From Pseudomonadota bacterium (lineage in GTDB: Bacteria > Pseudomonadota > Gammaproteobacteria > Burkholderiales > Burkholderiaceae_F), in NCBI GenBank assembly GCA_029778535.1, contig JAKOQB010000005.1, positions 1-64,000 of the forward strand: a DNA stretch of 64,000 bases. The letters run 5' to 3'. Each line of letters opens with the position of its first letter. The stretch's first letter is position 1. Under the pieces are notes generated by a model. The model did not search any database. It was not told the origin of the DNA and saw nothing but the letters and a program-made list of their open reading frames with translations. Position numbers and translations under genes: made by a program. This document shows positions 18,643 to 27,979 of the stretch, one piece after another.

Positions 18643-20424
18643 TCAGTCGAGCAATGCCACCGCGGTCGGCGCATCGGCGCGGACGGTGGCGAGTTCCTCG
18701 AACTCGGTGATGTTGTCGATCTCGGTCCCCATCGCGATGTTGGTCACGCGCTCCAGGATGATCTCGATCACGACAGGCACCTTGTATTCCGCCATCCACT
18801 TCTCGGCCTGCGCGATCGCCGGGTTGATCTCTTCCTGCCGGTGCACGCGGATCGCCTTGCAGCCCAGGCCCTCGGCGACCTTGACATGATCGACGCCGTA
18901 GCCTTCGACCTCGGGTGAGTTCACGTTGTCGAAGCCGAGCTGCACACAATAGTCCATGTCGAAGCCGCGCTGCGCCTGCCGGATCAATCCGAGGTAGCTG
19001 TTGTTCACGACGATGTGAATGTACGGCAACCGGAACTGCGCGCCGACCGCGAGCTCCTCCAGCATGAACTGGAAATCGTAATCGCCCGACAGCGCGACGA
19101 TCTTGCGCGACGGGTCGGCCACGCGCACGCCGAGCGCGGCCGGCACCGTCCAGCCGAGCGGCCCGGCCTGCCCGCAGTTGATCCAGTTGCGCGGCCTGTA
19201 AACGTGCAGGAACTGCGCGCCGGCGATCTGCGACAGGCCGATCGTCGAAACGTACGTCGTGTCCTTGCCGAACGCGCGGTTCATGCACTGATACACGCGC
19301 TGCGGCTTCATCGGCACGTTGTCGAAGTTGGTCTTGCGCTGGTATTCGAGCGACGACTTCCGGCCCAGGCACTCGCCCGCCCAGCCGGACCGGTCGGCGA
19401 GCTTGCCGGCGCGCTTCCACTCGGCCGCGACGTCGACGAACAGTTCCAGCGCCGCCTTGGCATCGGACACGATGCCGTAGTCGGGCGAGAACACGCGCCC
19501 GATCTGCGTCGGCTCGATGTCGACGTGGACGAACCTGCGCCCCTTGGTGTACACGTCGACCGAACCCGTGTGACGATTTGCCCAGCGGTTGCCGATGCCG
19601 AGCACGAAATCGCTCGCCAGCATGTTGGCGTTGCCGTAGCGATGGCTGGTCTGCAGCCCGCACATGCCGGCCATCAGCGGATGGTCGTCGGGGATCGTGC
19701 CCCAGCCCATCAGCGTCGGGATCACCGGCACGCCGGTGATCTCGGCGAAGCGCACCAGCAGGTCGGATGCATCGGCGTTGATGATGCCGCCGCCGGCGAC
19801 GATCAGCGGCCGGCTGGCGCTGTTGAGCATCCCGAGCGCCTTCTCGATCTGCTTGCGCGTGGCGGTCGGTTTGTACGCGGGCAGCGGCGCGTACGTGTCG
19901 AGGTCGAACTCAATCTGCGTCATCTGCACGTCGAACGGCAGGTCGATCAGCACCGGCCCCGGCCGGCCCGAACGCATCAGATGGAATGCCTGCTGGAACA
20001 CGCGCGGGACCTGCGCCGGTTCGAGCACGGTGACCGCCATCTTGGTCAGCGGCCTGGCAATCGACGCGATGTCGACCGCCTGGAAGTCCTCCTTGTGCAG
20101 CCGCGCGCGCGGCGCCTGTCCGGTGATGCACAGGATCGGGATCGAATCGGCCTGCGCCGAATACAGTCCCGTGATCATGTCGGTGCCGGCCGGCCCGGAC
20201 GTGCCGATGCACACGCCGATGTTGCCTGCCTGCGCGCGCGTGTAGCCCTCGGCCATGTGCGACGCGCCCTCGACGTGGCGCGCGAGGTAGTGCGAGATCC
20301 CGCCCACCTGCCGCATCGCAGAATAAAAGGGATTGATCGCCGCGCCCGGCACGCCGAACGCGTTGGTCACGCCTTCGGCGCGCAGCACGCGCACCGCGGC
20401 TTCCGCTGCCGTCATCCTGGTCAT
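18643..20424 (-). CDS. gcl: glyoxylate carboligase (tartronate-semialdehyde synthase)
   Basis: Thiamine-diphosphate enzyme that condenses two glyoxylates to tartronate semialdehyde and CO2. The 593-residue length equals E. coli Gcl. Features include [20 protein letters not shown] at the N-terminus, [16 protein letters not shown], the central FAD-type region with [12 protein letters not shown], and the ThDP motif region [17 protein letters not shown] near 445. Gcl is known for having Val where related enzymes have the catalytic Glu; here the corresponding region reads [12 protein letters not shown], consistent with Gcl. ATG 20424 follows AAGGAG. It leads the operon gcl-hyi-glxR-kinase and is divergent from a LysR gene. 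Confidence 0.96.
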   Translation of the reverse strand: MTRMTAAEAAVRVLRAEGVTNAFGVPGAAINPFYSAMRQVGGISHYLARHVEGASHMAEGYTRAQAGNIGVCIGTSGPAGTDMITGLYSAQADSIPILCITGQAPRARLHKEDFQAVDIASIARPLTKMAVTVLEPAQVPRVFQQAFHLMRSGRPGPVLIDLPFDVQMTQIEFDLDTYAPLPAYKPTATRKQIEKALGMLNSASRPLIVAGGGIINADASDLLVRFAEITGVPVIPTLMGWGTIPDDHPLMAGMCGLQTSHRYGNANMLASDFVLGIGNRWANRHTGSVDVYTKGRRFVHVDIEPTQIGRVFSPDYGIVSDAKAALELFVDVAAEWKRAGKLADRSGWAGECLGRKSSLEYQRKTNFDNVPMKPQRVYQCMNRAFGKDTTYVSTIGLSQIAGAQFLHVYRPRNWINCGQAGPLGWTVPAALGVRVADPSRKIVALSGDYDFQFMLEELAVGAQFRLPYIHIVVNNSYLGLIRQAQRGFDMDYCVQLGFDNVNSPEVEGYGVDHVKVAEGLGCKAIRVHRQEEINPAIAQAEKWMAEYKVPVVIEIILERVTNIAMGTEIDNITEFEELATVRADAPTAVALLD

Positions 20425-20466
20425 GCGTCTCTCCTTGGTCTGCGTTCGCCCGTGTGCGGAGGCGCT

Positions 20467-20546
20467 GCCCTCACCCTCAGTCCCTCTCCCGGAGGGAGAG
20501 GGAGGCAAGGCCCCTCTCCCTGCGGGAGAGGGGTGGGGGTGAGGGC
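20467..20546. repeat. two-hairpin intergenic repeat, family C copy 2
   Basis: Begins GCCCTCACCCTCAGTCCCTC, with inner hairpins CCCTCTCCC-GGAGGGAGAGGG and CCCCTCTCCCTGCGGGAGAGG, and closes with GGTGAGGGC. Same plan as 17754-17839. It lies in the gcl leader, 43-122 bases before the start codon. Confidence 0.8.
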
Positions 20547-20633
20547 CGGCGCATCGAACCGGCACTCGATGATCAACGGCGGTCAGTATCGGCCGCGCGC
20601 GGCCGTGCGCGAAGAGCAATGCGTCGATAAGAC

Positions 20634-20652
20634 CTATTCCCACGCGGAATAG
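20634..20652. promoter_or_regulatory. perfect palindrome, likely operator of the LysR regulator
   Basis: CTATTCC-CACGC-GGAATAG, two perfect 7-base arms around 5 bases, containing the LysR T-N11-A pattern. It lies 21 bases before the LysR start codon and about 210 bases before gcl, which fits autoregulation plus divergent control. Confidence 0.6.
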
Positions 20653-20672
20653 CGGGCGTCACAATTCGGCCG

Positions 20673-21590
20673 ATGGATCGCATCGCCGCCAACCAGCTCT
20701 ACGTCCGCGTGGTCGAGACCGGAAGCTTCTCGAAGGCCGCGGCCGACCTCGGCATCACGCAGCCGACGGTGACCAAGACCATCGCCGCGCTGGAAAAGCG
20801 CGTCGGTGCGCGGCTGCTGAACCGCAACACGCGCGGCGTCAGTCCGACCGACATCGGCCAGGTGTTCTACGACAAGTGCAAGTCGATCCAGCGCGAGATC
20901 GACGAGGCCGACAGCCTGCCCGCGCTGCTGGCCGCGCGCGTGACCGGCGTGGTGCGCATCTCGACCTCGGTCGCGTTCGGCCGGCGCGTGCTGATGCCGT
21001 GGCTGCTCGAGTTCATGCAGCGCCACGCCGACGTGCGCATCGACCTGTCGGTCGACGACCGCTACGTGAACCTGGTCGAGCAGGGCATCGATCTGGCGCT
21101 GCGCATGGGCAAGCTCGCCGATTCGAGCCTCGGCGCGCGCTTCCTCGGCATGAATCCGTGGACGATGGTGTCATCGACCGCGTATCTCGCTCGTGCGGGC
21201 ACGCCGCACAAGCCGGGCGATCTGGCACGCCACGACTGCCTCGTCTACAGCAGCGTGCAGGGCGACGACGTCTGGCACCTGGCCGACAAGCGCGGCAGGC
21301 AGTCGACCGTGCGCGTGCAGGGGCGCTTCCGATCCAACAACCTGTCCGCGCTGCTGGAAGCCACGCGGCGCGGGCTCGGCATCGCGATTCTGCCCAACTA
21401 CGTCGCCTACCCGTCGCTGGCGCGCGGCGAAGTCGTCGCGGTGATGGACGACCACGCGCTGCCGGCGCAGGAGATCCACGCGGTGTATCCGTCGCCGAAG
21501 CTGGTGCCGGCGAAGGTGTCGACGCTGATCGCGTTTCTCGCCGAACGGTTCCACGGCGAATGGTGGAAGGACAGGGCGCTGGCGGCGTGA
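20673..21590 (+). CDS. LysR-type regulator, probably of the glyoxylate/glycerate operon
   Basis: 305 residues. The N-terminal winged helix-turn-helix is residues 5-62 (RVVETGSFSKAAADLGITQP, VTKTIAALEKRVGARLL), followed by the effector domain (VTGVVRISTSVAFGRRVL, VDDRYVNLVEQGIDLALRMG, LGIAILPNYVAYPSL). The short-loop CrgA-like architecture is usual for LysR proteins with aldehyde or acid effectors. It is divergent from gcl with a 248-base shared region holding a palindrome next to its own start. Control of gcl by this protein is inference from position; the effector could be glyoxylate or a pathway intermediate. Confidence 0.92.
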   Translation: MDRIAANQLYVRVVETGSFSKAAADLGITQPTVTKTIAALEKRVGARLLNRNTRGVSPTDIGQVFYDKCKSIQREIDEADSLPALLAARVTGVVRISTSVAFGRRVLMPWLLEFMQRHADVRIDLSVDDRYVNLVEQGIDLALRMGKLADSSLGARFLGMNPWTMVSSTAYLARAGTPHKPGDLARHDCLVYSSVQGDDVWHLADKRGRQSTVRVQGRFRSNNLSALLEATRRGLGIAILPNYVAYPSLARGEVVAVMDDHALPAQEIHAVYPSPKLVPAKVSTLIAFLAERFHGEWWKDRALAA

Positions 21591-21730
21591 GGTTGTTGCC
21601 GCCACCTGCGCGACGCTGCGAATCGATTCCCCTGCACGAGCGGTTATGCTGCGACCCGCCGCCAGCGAGCGGTTCGCCCGGGCGATGCTCTGCTTCCTGA
21701 GCACGCTCGCCATCACTTCACGACGTATCC

Positions 21731-23146
21731 ATGAGCGCCTTCTACTCCGATCGTCCTCGCAGCAAGTTTCCCCTCGTTGTCCTCCTCCTGCTGATCGTCG
21801 TCGCTGCCCTCGCGGGCGGCGGTTACTACCTGTGGCCGCGCTTCGAGTCCCAGCCGCCGCAGATCAGCGTCTCGCCCGACGTCGACGCGCTGGGCCTGGC
21901 ACCGCTCGAGATCCGGATCACCGACCAGGGGACGGGGTTGCAGTCCGTCACGGCAACGCTGTCGCAGGGCGGCACCGAGCACAACCTCGCCTCCGAGCAG
22001 TTCGCCCAACCCGTGAGCGAGAAGAAGATCGCGGTCGCGCTGGCGAAGGTGTCCGGCGTGAAGGAAGGATCCGCCGTGCTTCGCATCACCGCGCGCGATG
22101 CCTCGCTGTGGCGCGGCAACGAGGCCGTGCTGGAGAAGAACATCGCGATCGACATCTCGCCGCCCACGCTGGAGCTGATCGCCGACGACCGCTACGTCAA
22201 CTTCGGCGGCGTGGGCGCGATCGTCTACAAAGCGTCGGCGGACACGGTGACGAGCGGGGTCAGGATCGGCAACTACTTCTTCCCCGGCTTCTCGGGCCAG
22301 GTGAAGGATCACCCGGACTACTTCTTCGCGTTATTCGCGCATCCGTACGACACCCCGCCGGAGACGAGGCCCACGCTCGTCGCCACCGACAAGGCCGGCA
22401 ACACGCGCGAGCTGCGGCTCGCCTGCGAACTGAAGAACGTCCGGTACAAGAAGAGCACGATCGCGATAACGGACGGCTTCCTGCAGAACAAGGTGGTGCC
22501 GCTGCTCTCCGACGTGGCCGCGCGGCAGGGCTCGCCGAAGGACGTCTTCATCGCCGTGAACAGGGGGCTGCGCAAGGAAAACGAGGACCGCATCACCACG
22601 GTCACGAAGAAGGCAACGCCCACGATGCTGTGGAAGGGCGCCTTCGCCCAGCTCAGCAACTCGAAGGTCGAGGCCAACTTCGCGGACCAGCGCACGTACA
22701 CGTACAACGGCGAGCCGATCGATACCGCGTATCACCTCGGCTACGACCTGTCGGTCACCAAGGGTTCCCCGGTCGAGGCCGCGAACAGCGGCACGGTTGC
22801 CTTCGCCGGCGACCTGGGCATCTACGGCAACAGTGTCATCGTCGACCACGGCCTCGGCCTCTTCACGCTCTACAGCCATCTGAGCTCGATCGACGTGAAG
22901 GTGGGCGACTCCATTGCCAAGCGCCAGATCCTCGGCAAGACCGGCGAGACGGGTCTTGCCGCCGGCGACCACCTGCACTTCGGCGTCTATCTCGACGGCG
23001 TCGCGGTGCTGCCGGTGGAGTGGTGGGACCCGAAGTGGATCGACGACAACATCACGCCCAAGCTCGAGGGAATGAGCGGGCGCGAGATCGCGCAGGCGCA
23101 GCAGCCGGTGAAGAAGACGCACAAGGGCGGGCGGAAACGACGGTGA
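21731..23146 (+). CDS. M23 family metallopeptidase, membrane anchored
   Basis: 471 residues, likely a periplasmic peptidoglycan endopeptidase or a regulator of one. An N-terminal anchor is at 13-35 (FPLVVLLLLIVVAALAGGGYY). A long middle region has Ig-like character (ISPPTLELIADDRYVNFGG). The C-terminal LytM domain starts near 330, with the zinc-site HLGYDLSV (His and Asp), GNSVIVDHGLGLFTLYSHL and the catalytic HLHFGVY. The Zn ligands appear intact, so it may be active. The tail is basic (KKTHKGGRKRR). No ftsEX or divisome gene is nearby, so its process is unknown. Confidence 0.9.
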   Translation: MSAFYSDRPRSKFPLVVLLLLIVVAALAGGGYYLWPRFESQPPQISVSPDVDALGLAPLEIRITDQGTGLQSVTATLSQGGTEHNLASEQFAQPVSEKKIAVALAKVSGVKEGSAVLRITARDASLWRGNEAVLEKNIAIDISPPTLELIADDRYVNFGGVGAIVYKASADTVTSGVRIGNYFFPGFSGQVKDHPDYFFALFAHPYDTPPETRPTLVATDKAGNTRELRLACELKNVRYKKSTIAITDGFLQNKVVPLLSDVAARQGSPKDVFIAVNRGLRKENEDRITTVTKKATPTMLWKGAFAQLSNSKVEANFADQRTYTYNGEPIDTAYHLGYDLSVTKGSPVEAANSGTVAFAGDLGIYGNSVIVDHGLGLFTLYSHLSSIDVKVGDSIAKRQILGKTGETGLAAGDHLHFGVYLDGVAVLPVEWWDPKWIDDNITPKLEGMSGREIAQAQQPVKKTHKGGRKRR

Positions 23147-24228
23147 TCGTTGCCCGCGCGGCGATCAAACTCGCGAGTCGGCCGGACGTCGGTCACGCGG
23201 CGTTGATGGGCGTCAACGCGTTCGTGGCCGAGATCGCGCTCACGGACGGGCGGAGTGATCGGCCGGGAACGACTGGTCGGAGACATTCGAACCGCGCGAA
23301 TCCGGTCGCTCAAAACGTTCTCGAAACCGGACCTCAAGGTCCGCGTTTGAGCGCGACCGGTCATGCACGCAGACAGTCGTGACAGCCTCCCATGGAGGGC
23401 GAGAACGACGTCGCAACCTCGGATCTTGACGCCACTGACGGTGGCGCATTCGACCTTGTCATTCGGTTCCGTCACCTGCCGGACAGCGCAGTCGATTCGA
23501 GTTCGCAGTTCCGACTTGGCGCCAAGTACCTTTGTTGTCTTGTCGACCCACAAGTGAATCCACGGTCCGAGCGTCGTCGCGTCGCTGCGGCATCAGCGCC
23601 GCATGCCAGGTCTGCGCGGATGCGAGCGGCACTCCTCGCGAATATCGCAACTTCGATTCACCTGGGCGAGACAACGCATTGCCAGGGCAAGCCAGGTCGG
23701 AGAAAAGCGATTCCGTCGATCTCGGCTTCGAGTTCCGACTCTTGGCGGCAGCCGACGCTCTGCGCAACATGGACGCGGAAGAGCAATGTGACCTCGTTGT
23801 CCGGGGTCGCAGCTTCTTCAAATGCTTCTCCGACTCCCCCGCGGCCCAATGCGCCAAGCGCGAAGCGCAGCACGCCCGCCCGGAAAGCGCCGCCGGGGTC
23901 GCGCTATGTGCATCTTCCGGGCGCCCCAAGTGGCGCGCAGATCGTGACCGCGCTCGGCCAGGGCTGGATTCATCGCCGTAACCATGGCAACGCCGACGCA
24001 AGAACGACGGTTCCGAAAAACTGACGGCGCGGACACCGATCGGCGCGCAGCGCCTCGGCGCGACCGGGGCCACCGTTACGCAGCGCCGTGTTGGCCGATC
24101 AGTTGCGATCGCGGCCCGCGACGTGAGTCTCGTTACTTGTGCTCGAGTGTCATCGAGCCGCGCGGGCCGTCTGCGTTCCGCAACCCGGTAAGACCGACGG
24201 CGCATGGCGTCGATGCACCGAACGGCCC
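23147..24228. other. about 1.1 kb without a supportable intact gene; apparently decayed sequence
   Basis: No frame on either strand gives a protein with a ribosome site and normal composition. The best traces are on the minus strand: from about 23983 down, MVTAMNPALAERGHDLRATW and GARKMHIARPRRRFPGG, continuing after one frame change as ALGALGRGGVGEAFEEA and NEVTLLFRVHVAQSVGC near 23850-23700. This could be a frameshifted gene of unknown family. Base composition is lower in GC than the flanks. I see no inverted ends, integrase or tRNA. Confidence 0.4.
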
Positions 24229-25035
24229 TCAATCGGCCCTGCTTCTTGCCTGGCTCACAGCGCCGATACGCGCCGCGCGTCGCTGCAGCAAGGTCATCAT
24301 GCCGATCAGAATCAGGATCGCGGCAAGAAAGATCGTGCTTGTGACGGCCGTCCCGGCGCCCAAGCCGCCGTTGGCGATGGGTTGCGACAGCAGATCGCCA
24401 AGCGACGCACCAAGCGGTCGCGTGAGAATGTAGGCGATCCAGAACGAGGTGACCGGACTGAGCGCGAATACGAAATGGCCAACCGCGACGACCGCGATCG
24501 CTGCGCCGAACACCAGCACCGAGTTCGCGTAGCCCAGTTGCATGCGCTCGGCCGCTAGATCGCCGGCCGCCGTACCAAGTGCGAAGGTGAACAGGATCGC
24601 CGCCCAGTAGAACAGTTCGCGCCGCCGCGTATGAATCGTATGGATCGACAGAGTCCGCTCCACCGCGTACCACGCCACGAAAGTGGCTGCGAGCGCGAGC
24701 GCGAAGAGCACCGTCGTCACCGGCAGCGGCACGCCGAAGTGATCGGTGAGGTTGTCCGTAATCAAGGTACCGGCAACGCTGATCAGCACGACCGTGACCC
24801 AGTAGATCCAGGGAACGTACCGGCGTGTCCTGAGCTGGCTGATCAAGGCCGCAATGAGCAGCGCGCCCATCACGAGCGATGTGCCGGTGAGCCCCAGATT
24901 CATTGCCGTGTTCAGAAAGTCAGCGGCGGTCTCACCCACCGTGGTGGCCATGATCTTGACCGCCCAGAATGCCAGCGTGACGGCTGGAACCTTATTGAGC
25001 ATGCCTGGCGCGAGGCTTGTGTTCGTGTCGTTCAT
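24229..25035 (-). CDS. COG4705-type multi-pass membrane protein
   Basis: 268 residues with eight or so hydrophobic segments, containing the internal pattern of this family: AFWAVKIMATTVGETAADFL near residue 25 and, later, LFTFALGTAAGDLAAE and ILTRPLGASLGDLLS, which look like repeats of one K/R-x(2)-ATT-x-GE/GD-x(2)-AD/DL element. The acidic residues in membrane context suggest cation transport or sensing, but no activity is established to my knowledge. It lies downstream of a two-component system on the same strand. A PmrA-like box starts 57 bases before the ATG. Confidence 0.85.
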   Translation of the reverse strand: MNDTNTSLAPGMLNKVPAVTLAFWAVKIMATTVGETAADFLNTAMNLGLTGTSLVMGALLIAALISQLRTRRYVPWIYWVTVVLISVAGTLITDNLTDHFGVPLPVTTVLFALALAATFVAWYAVERTLSIHTIHTRRRELFYWAAILFTFALGTAAGDLAAERMQLGYANSVLVFGAAIAVVAVGHFVFALSPVTSFWIAYILTRPLGASLGDLLSQPIANGGLGAGTAVTSTIFLAAILILIGMMTLLQRRAARIGAVSQARSRAD

Positions 25036-25091
25036 GAGTCTGCACTCCGTCCATCGGTTGATCTGAATGCATCGAAGCTACAGGGTGGAGA

Positions 25092-25108
25092 CTTATCCGC
25101 CACTTAAG
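25092..25108 (-). promoter_or_regulatory. PmrA-type direct-repeat box upstream of the COG4705 gene
   Basis: On the gene strand it reads CTTAAG-TGGCG-GATAAG, 57-73 bases before the start codon. It fits the YTTAAK-N5-YTTAAK plan of PmrA/BasR-like regulators with one weaker half. Confidence 0.5.
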
Positions 25109-25267
25109 GCAAGTGCACGAACAAAGGCGCAAGCGACGGCACCGCGGTCACTCAGGGCACGTCAGTGCGGCAGGACACGCACCCCGCAATTTGCGACATT
25201 GAAGTCGAACGCTCCAGCAGGAAATTCCGGAGTCGCCGCAGGAGAATTCCGCGCAGGCTTGCAAGCC

Positions 25268-26671
25268 TTAGCTTGCAGATGGCTCGCCCTGGGGGCCCGA
25301 GGACGGAAAGTGGACGATGACGCGCAGGCCGGGCGCATTGTCCTCGAGTCGCACGCGCAGCCGGTGCAACTCCGCAACCGCGGCGACCAGCGCAAGACCG
25401 AGTCCGCTGCCGGCCGCGCTGCGGCTCGACTCCAGACGATAGTAGCGACGGAACACTTTCTCTCGCTCGAGCGGCGGTATTCCCGGCCCCGAATCGATCA
25501 CCGACAGACGCGTACCGATCGCGTCCTGTGCGAGGTTTACGGCGATCGTGGTCCCGGGGGGCGTATGGCGTATCGCGTTCTCGACGAGATTCGCGAGCAT
25601 TTGCAGCAGCAGTTCCCGATCACCGCGCGTGGCGACGTTTGGCTCGATTTCTGCGCGCAGGCTTTGCCCCGCATCCTCCGCCACCGGCGCGTAAACGTCG
25701 ACGACGGCACGACAAACTTCCGAAAGGCTCACATCCGCAAATGCCACGCGACGGCTGCCGGACTCGATCTGCGCGATCCGCAGCACCGCGCTGAACGTAC
25801 TGAGGATTGCATCGGTATCGGCGAGCGCGCGATCGACCGCCAAGTCGTAATCGGCGACACAGCGCGCGCCGGCCCGCGCCGTCTCGAGTCGTTGCCGCAG
25901 CCTGGTCAGGGGCGTGCGCAGGTCATGCGCAATATCGTTCGATACCTGTTGCAGGCTTTCCATCAACGCCTCGATACGATCGAGCATGTCGTTCAGGTTC
26001 GAGGCCAGCCGATCGAGTTCGTCGTTCGTGCCCCGCACGGGAATCCGCTGCGACAAGCGGCCGTCGACGATCGCGCGACTGGTTCGGGTGATGTCCTCGA
26101 TGCGCCGCAGAATCGCGACGCTCAGCACTGCGCCGCCGCCGACCGCGAGGAGGACCATTGCGCCTAGTCCCCATCCGAACGCGCGGCCGATGGCCTCCCT
26201 GGCTTCGGTCACGCGGTGCAAGTCGGCGCCGAGCAGAAAGTAGCTGCCGTCGGGCAGCCGCTGACCAAGTGCGAGCACTCGAAGCTCTTCGCCCGCCTCG
26301 GGGTCGCTCGCAACCGCGGCCGAAGCGGGCGAGAACTCGATCCAGCCTTCGACCCGCCGCGGGAGGTCGACATTGCCGGCAATGCGCTGCCCGCCGGGGT
26401 CGACGAGCAAGAAATAGCGCCGACGGCCAGCCTCGATTCCGTTCTGCTGAATCGCCGCACTGAATTGTTCGCGCCCGCCCTTCCGGTAAATGTCGACGTA
26501 TGTTCGGCTGTCGGTTTCGATGCTCACGCGCATCTGCTCCAGCAGGGCCTCGCTGGCGATCCAGTAGATCGCGGCGAACAGTGCAAGCGTCGAGGCGCCA
26601 AACAGGATCGCGTAGGCGGCCGCGAGCCTGAAGCTCGCGGTTCGCAGAAGCCTAATCAGCTTCGCCCACAC
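25268..26671 (-). CDS. sensor histidine kinase, OmpR-partner class
   Basis: 467 residues from a GTG at 26671, which overlaps the regulator gene by 20 bases. Layout: first membrane helix about 10-32 (AAAYAILFGASTLALFAAIY), a periplasmic domain of about 120 residues, second helix about 175-195, HAMP (RRIEDITRTSRAIVDGRLSQ), HisKA with the phospho-His near 250 (VSNDIAHDLRTPLTRLR) and HATPase_c with NLVENAIRHTP, VIDSGPGIP, EKVFRRYYRLESS and GSGLGLALVAAV. An upstream in-frame extension would run antisense to the regulator gene's end and has no support. The signal is unknown; neighbours suggest envelope or redox stress. Confidence 0.92.
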   Translation of the reverse strand: MWAKLIRLLRTASFRLAAAYAILFGASTLALFAAIYWIASEALLEQMRVSIETDSRTYVDIYRKGGREQFSAAIQQNGIEAGRRRYFLLVDPGGQRIAGNVDLPRRVEGWIEFSPASAAVASDPEAGEELRVLALGQRLPDGSYFLLGADLHRVTEAREAIGRAFGWGLGAMVLLAVGGGAVLSVAILRRIEDITRTSRAIVDGRLSQRIPVRGTNDELDRLASNLNDMLDRIEALMESLQQVSNDIAHDLRTPLTRLRQRLETARAGARCVADYDLAVDRALADTDAILSTFSAVLRIAQIESGSRRVAFADVSLSEVCRAVVDVYAPVAEDAGQSLRAEIEPNVATRGDRELLLQMLANLVENAIRHTPPGTTIAVNLAQDAIGTRLSVIDSGPGIPPLEREKVFRRYYRLESSRSAAGSGLGLALVAAVAELHRLRVRLEDNAPGLRVIVHFPSSGPQGEPSAS

Positions 26672-27329
26672 GGTAGCCCGCCCCGCGCACAGTGTGGATG
26701 AGCGGCTCGTCAAATCCGCGGTCGACCTTCGCGCGCAGCCGGCTGACGTGGGTTTCGACGACACTCGTCTTTGGATCGAAGTGGAAATCCCAAACGTTCT
26801 CGAGCAGCATCGTGCGCGTGACGACGCGGCCGGCGTTGCGCAGCAGGTACTCGAGCAGCCTGAACTCCTGCGGCTGAAGCTCGATTCGACGGCCGGCTCG
26901 AGTCACCGTTCGCCTGATCAGGTCCATCTCCAGATCGCGCACGCGCAGGACCGTCTGTACCGCGGCCATGGGCGGTCGGCGCGCAAGCGCCTGGATGCGC
27001 GCCAGCAGCTCCGCGAACGCAAACGGCTTGACGAGATAGTCGTCGCCGCCAGCCTCCAGCCCGGACACCCGGTCGTCGATTCCGCCGAGCGCGGTCAGGA
27101 ACAGGACCGCCGTCTTCACGCCCGCGCCGCGCAGCGTCTTCACGAGGCTCAGACCGTCAAGCCCGGGCAGCATGCGGTCGACGATGATCACCTCGTAGCG
27201 CTCTTCCGCGGCGAGGAACATCCCATCGCGGCCGTTCGATGCGACGTCGACCACGTGGCCGTGCTGGCGCAATCCACCGACGACGAAGCGCGCCGTTTCC
27301 GGATCGTCTTCGATGAGCAGAATCTTCAG
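26652..27329 (-). CDS. OmpR-type response regulator with a probable CTG start
   Basis: No ATG or GTG gives a complete receiver domain. Taking the CTG at 27329 as codon 1 gives LKILLIEDDPETARFVVGG, which aligns with the usual M-K-I-L start of the family and places the phospho-acceptor exactly at D51 (VIIVDRMLPG). GGAGG lies nine bases before this CTG. The next possible start, a TTG at 27272, would delete the acidic pair D8-D9 and inactivate the receiver. The C-terminal winged helix has LQPQEFRLLEYLLRNAG and VETHVSRLRAKVD. It is followed, with a 20-base overlap, by its kinase gene. Length from CTG is 225 residues. Confidence 0.88.
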   Translation of the reverse strand: MKILLIEDDPETARFVVGGLRQHGHVVDVASNGRDGMFLAAEERYEVIIVDRMLPGLDGLSLVKTLRGAGVKTAVLFLTALGGIDDRVSGLEAGGDDYLVKPFAFAELLARIQALARRPPMAAVQTVLRVRDLEMDLIRRTVTRAGRRIELQPQEFRLLEYLLRNAGRVVTRTMLLENVWDFHFDPKTSVVETHVSRLRAKVDRGFDEPLIHTVRGAGYRVGEAD

Positions 27330-27452
27330 CGCTCGCTCCCTCCGGCTCGTGCTGCTTGGCGATCGCGCGTACCGGCCTTTCGCCTTGCCGACCGCATCGC
27401 CCGCCGGACCACCCGCGCTCGCGCCGAGAGCGGAACACGCCGGCTCGGTCCA

Positions 27453-27968
27453 TCATATTCGCCTGCGCCAAAGGATTGCCCCGCCGATCAGCAGCGGCAG
27501 TCCGAGCGCTACGGGCAGTACCCGAGCGGACTCCACCACCGGCTTCTCAGCCACGGAGAAGTCCGCGAACGGGCTTGCCGTCAGCGCGGTCCCGTCACGA
27601 CTGGCGGCGCTGACGACGACGCGGTAATGGCCGGCCTGGATGAGCCGCATCGGCCAGTCGGTCGTCAGTTCGGCCCCTGGTCCGAGCGTCGCGGCGGCCA
27701 CCGCCTTGTGCGCGCTCCAGTCTTCGAGATCGACCGGCTGCTCCTTCCCAGGATCAACTTGCACGAGGCTGATCCAAGCGGTCAGCCCATTGATGGGCGT
27801 CGGTCCCTCGTTGCGGATCGTCGTGTGAAACGCGAGCCGATCGCCCATTTTCGGTGTTGCCGGGTTCGCCGGGTCGGCCCGGATGCCGATCGAAAGCGGC
27901 GCCGCGCTCGCGGCGGCACCGATCAGCAGGCACGCCACCCCGATCAACGCAGCGAAACGAAGGCTCAT
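27453..27968 (-). CDS. exported, C-terminally anchored protein with a CARDB/Ig-like domain
   Basis: 171 residues. Signal peptide MSLRFAALIGVACLLIGAAASA, then a beta-sandwich-like domain (IRADPANPATPKMGDRLAFH, TTIRNEGPTPINGLTAWISL) of the type found in adhesins and transport accessory proteins, and a C-terminal helix (VALGLPLLIGGAILW) followed by RRR. It would sit in the periplasm anchored to the inner membrane. ATG 27968 has GGGGAG upstream. It starts 11 bases after the ABC permease gene, so it is likely an accessory of that transporter. Confidence 0.7.
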   Translation of the reverse strand: MSLRFAALIGVACLLIGAAASAAPLSIGIRADPANPATPKMGDRLAFHTTIRNEGPTPINGLTAWISLVQVDPGKEQPVDLEDWSAHKAVAAATLGPGAELTTDWPMRLIQAGHYRVVVSAASRDGTALTASPFADFSVAEKPVVESARVLPVALGLPLLIGGAILWRRRI

Positions 27969-27979
27969 GAGGATCTCCC

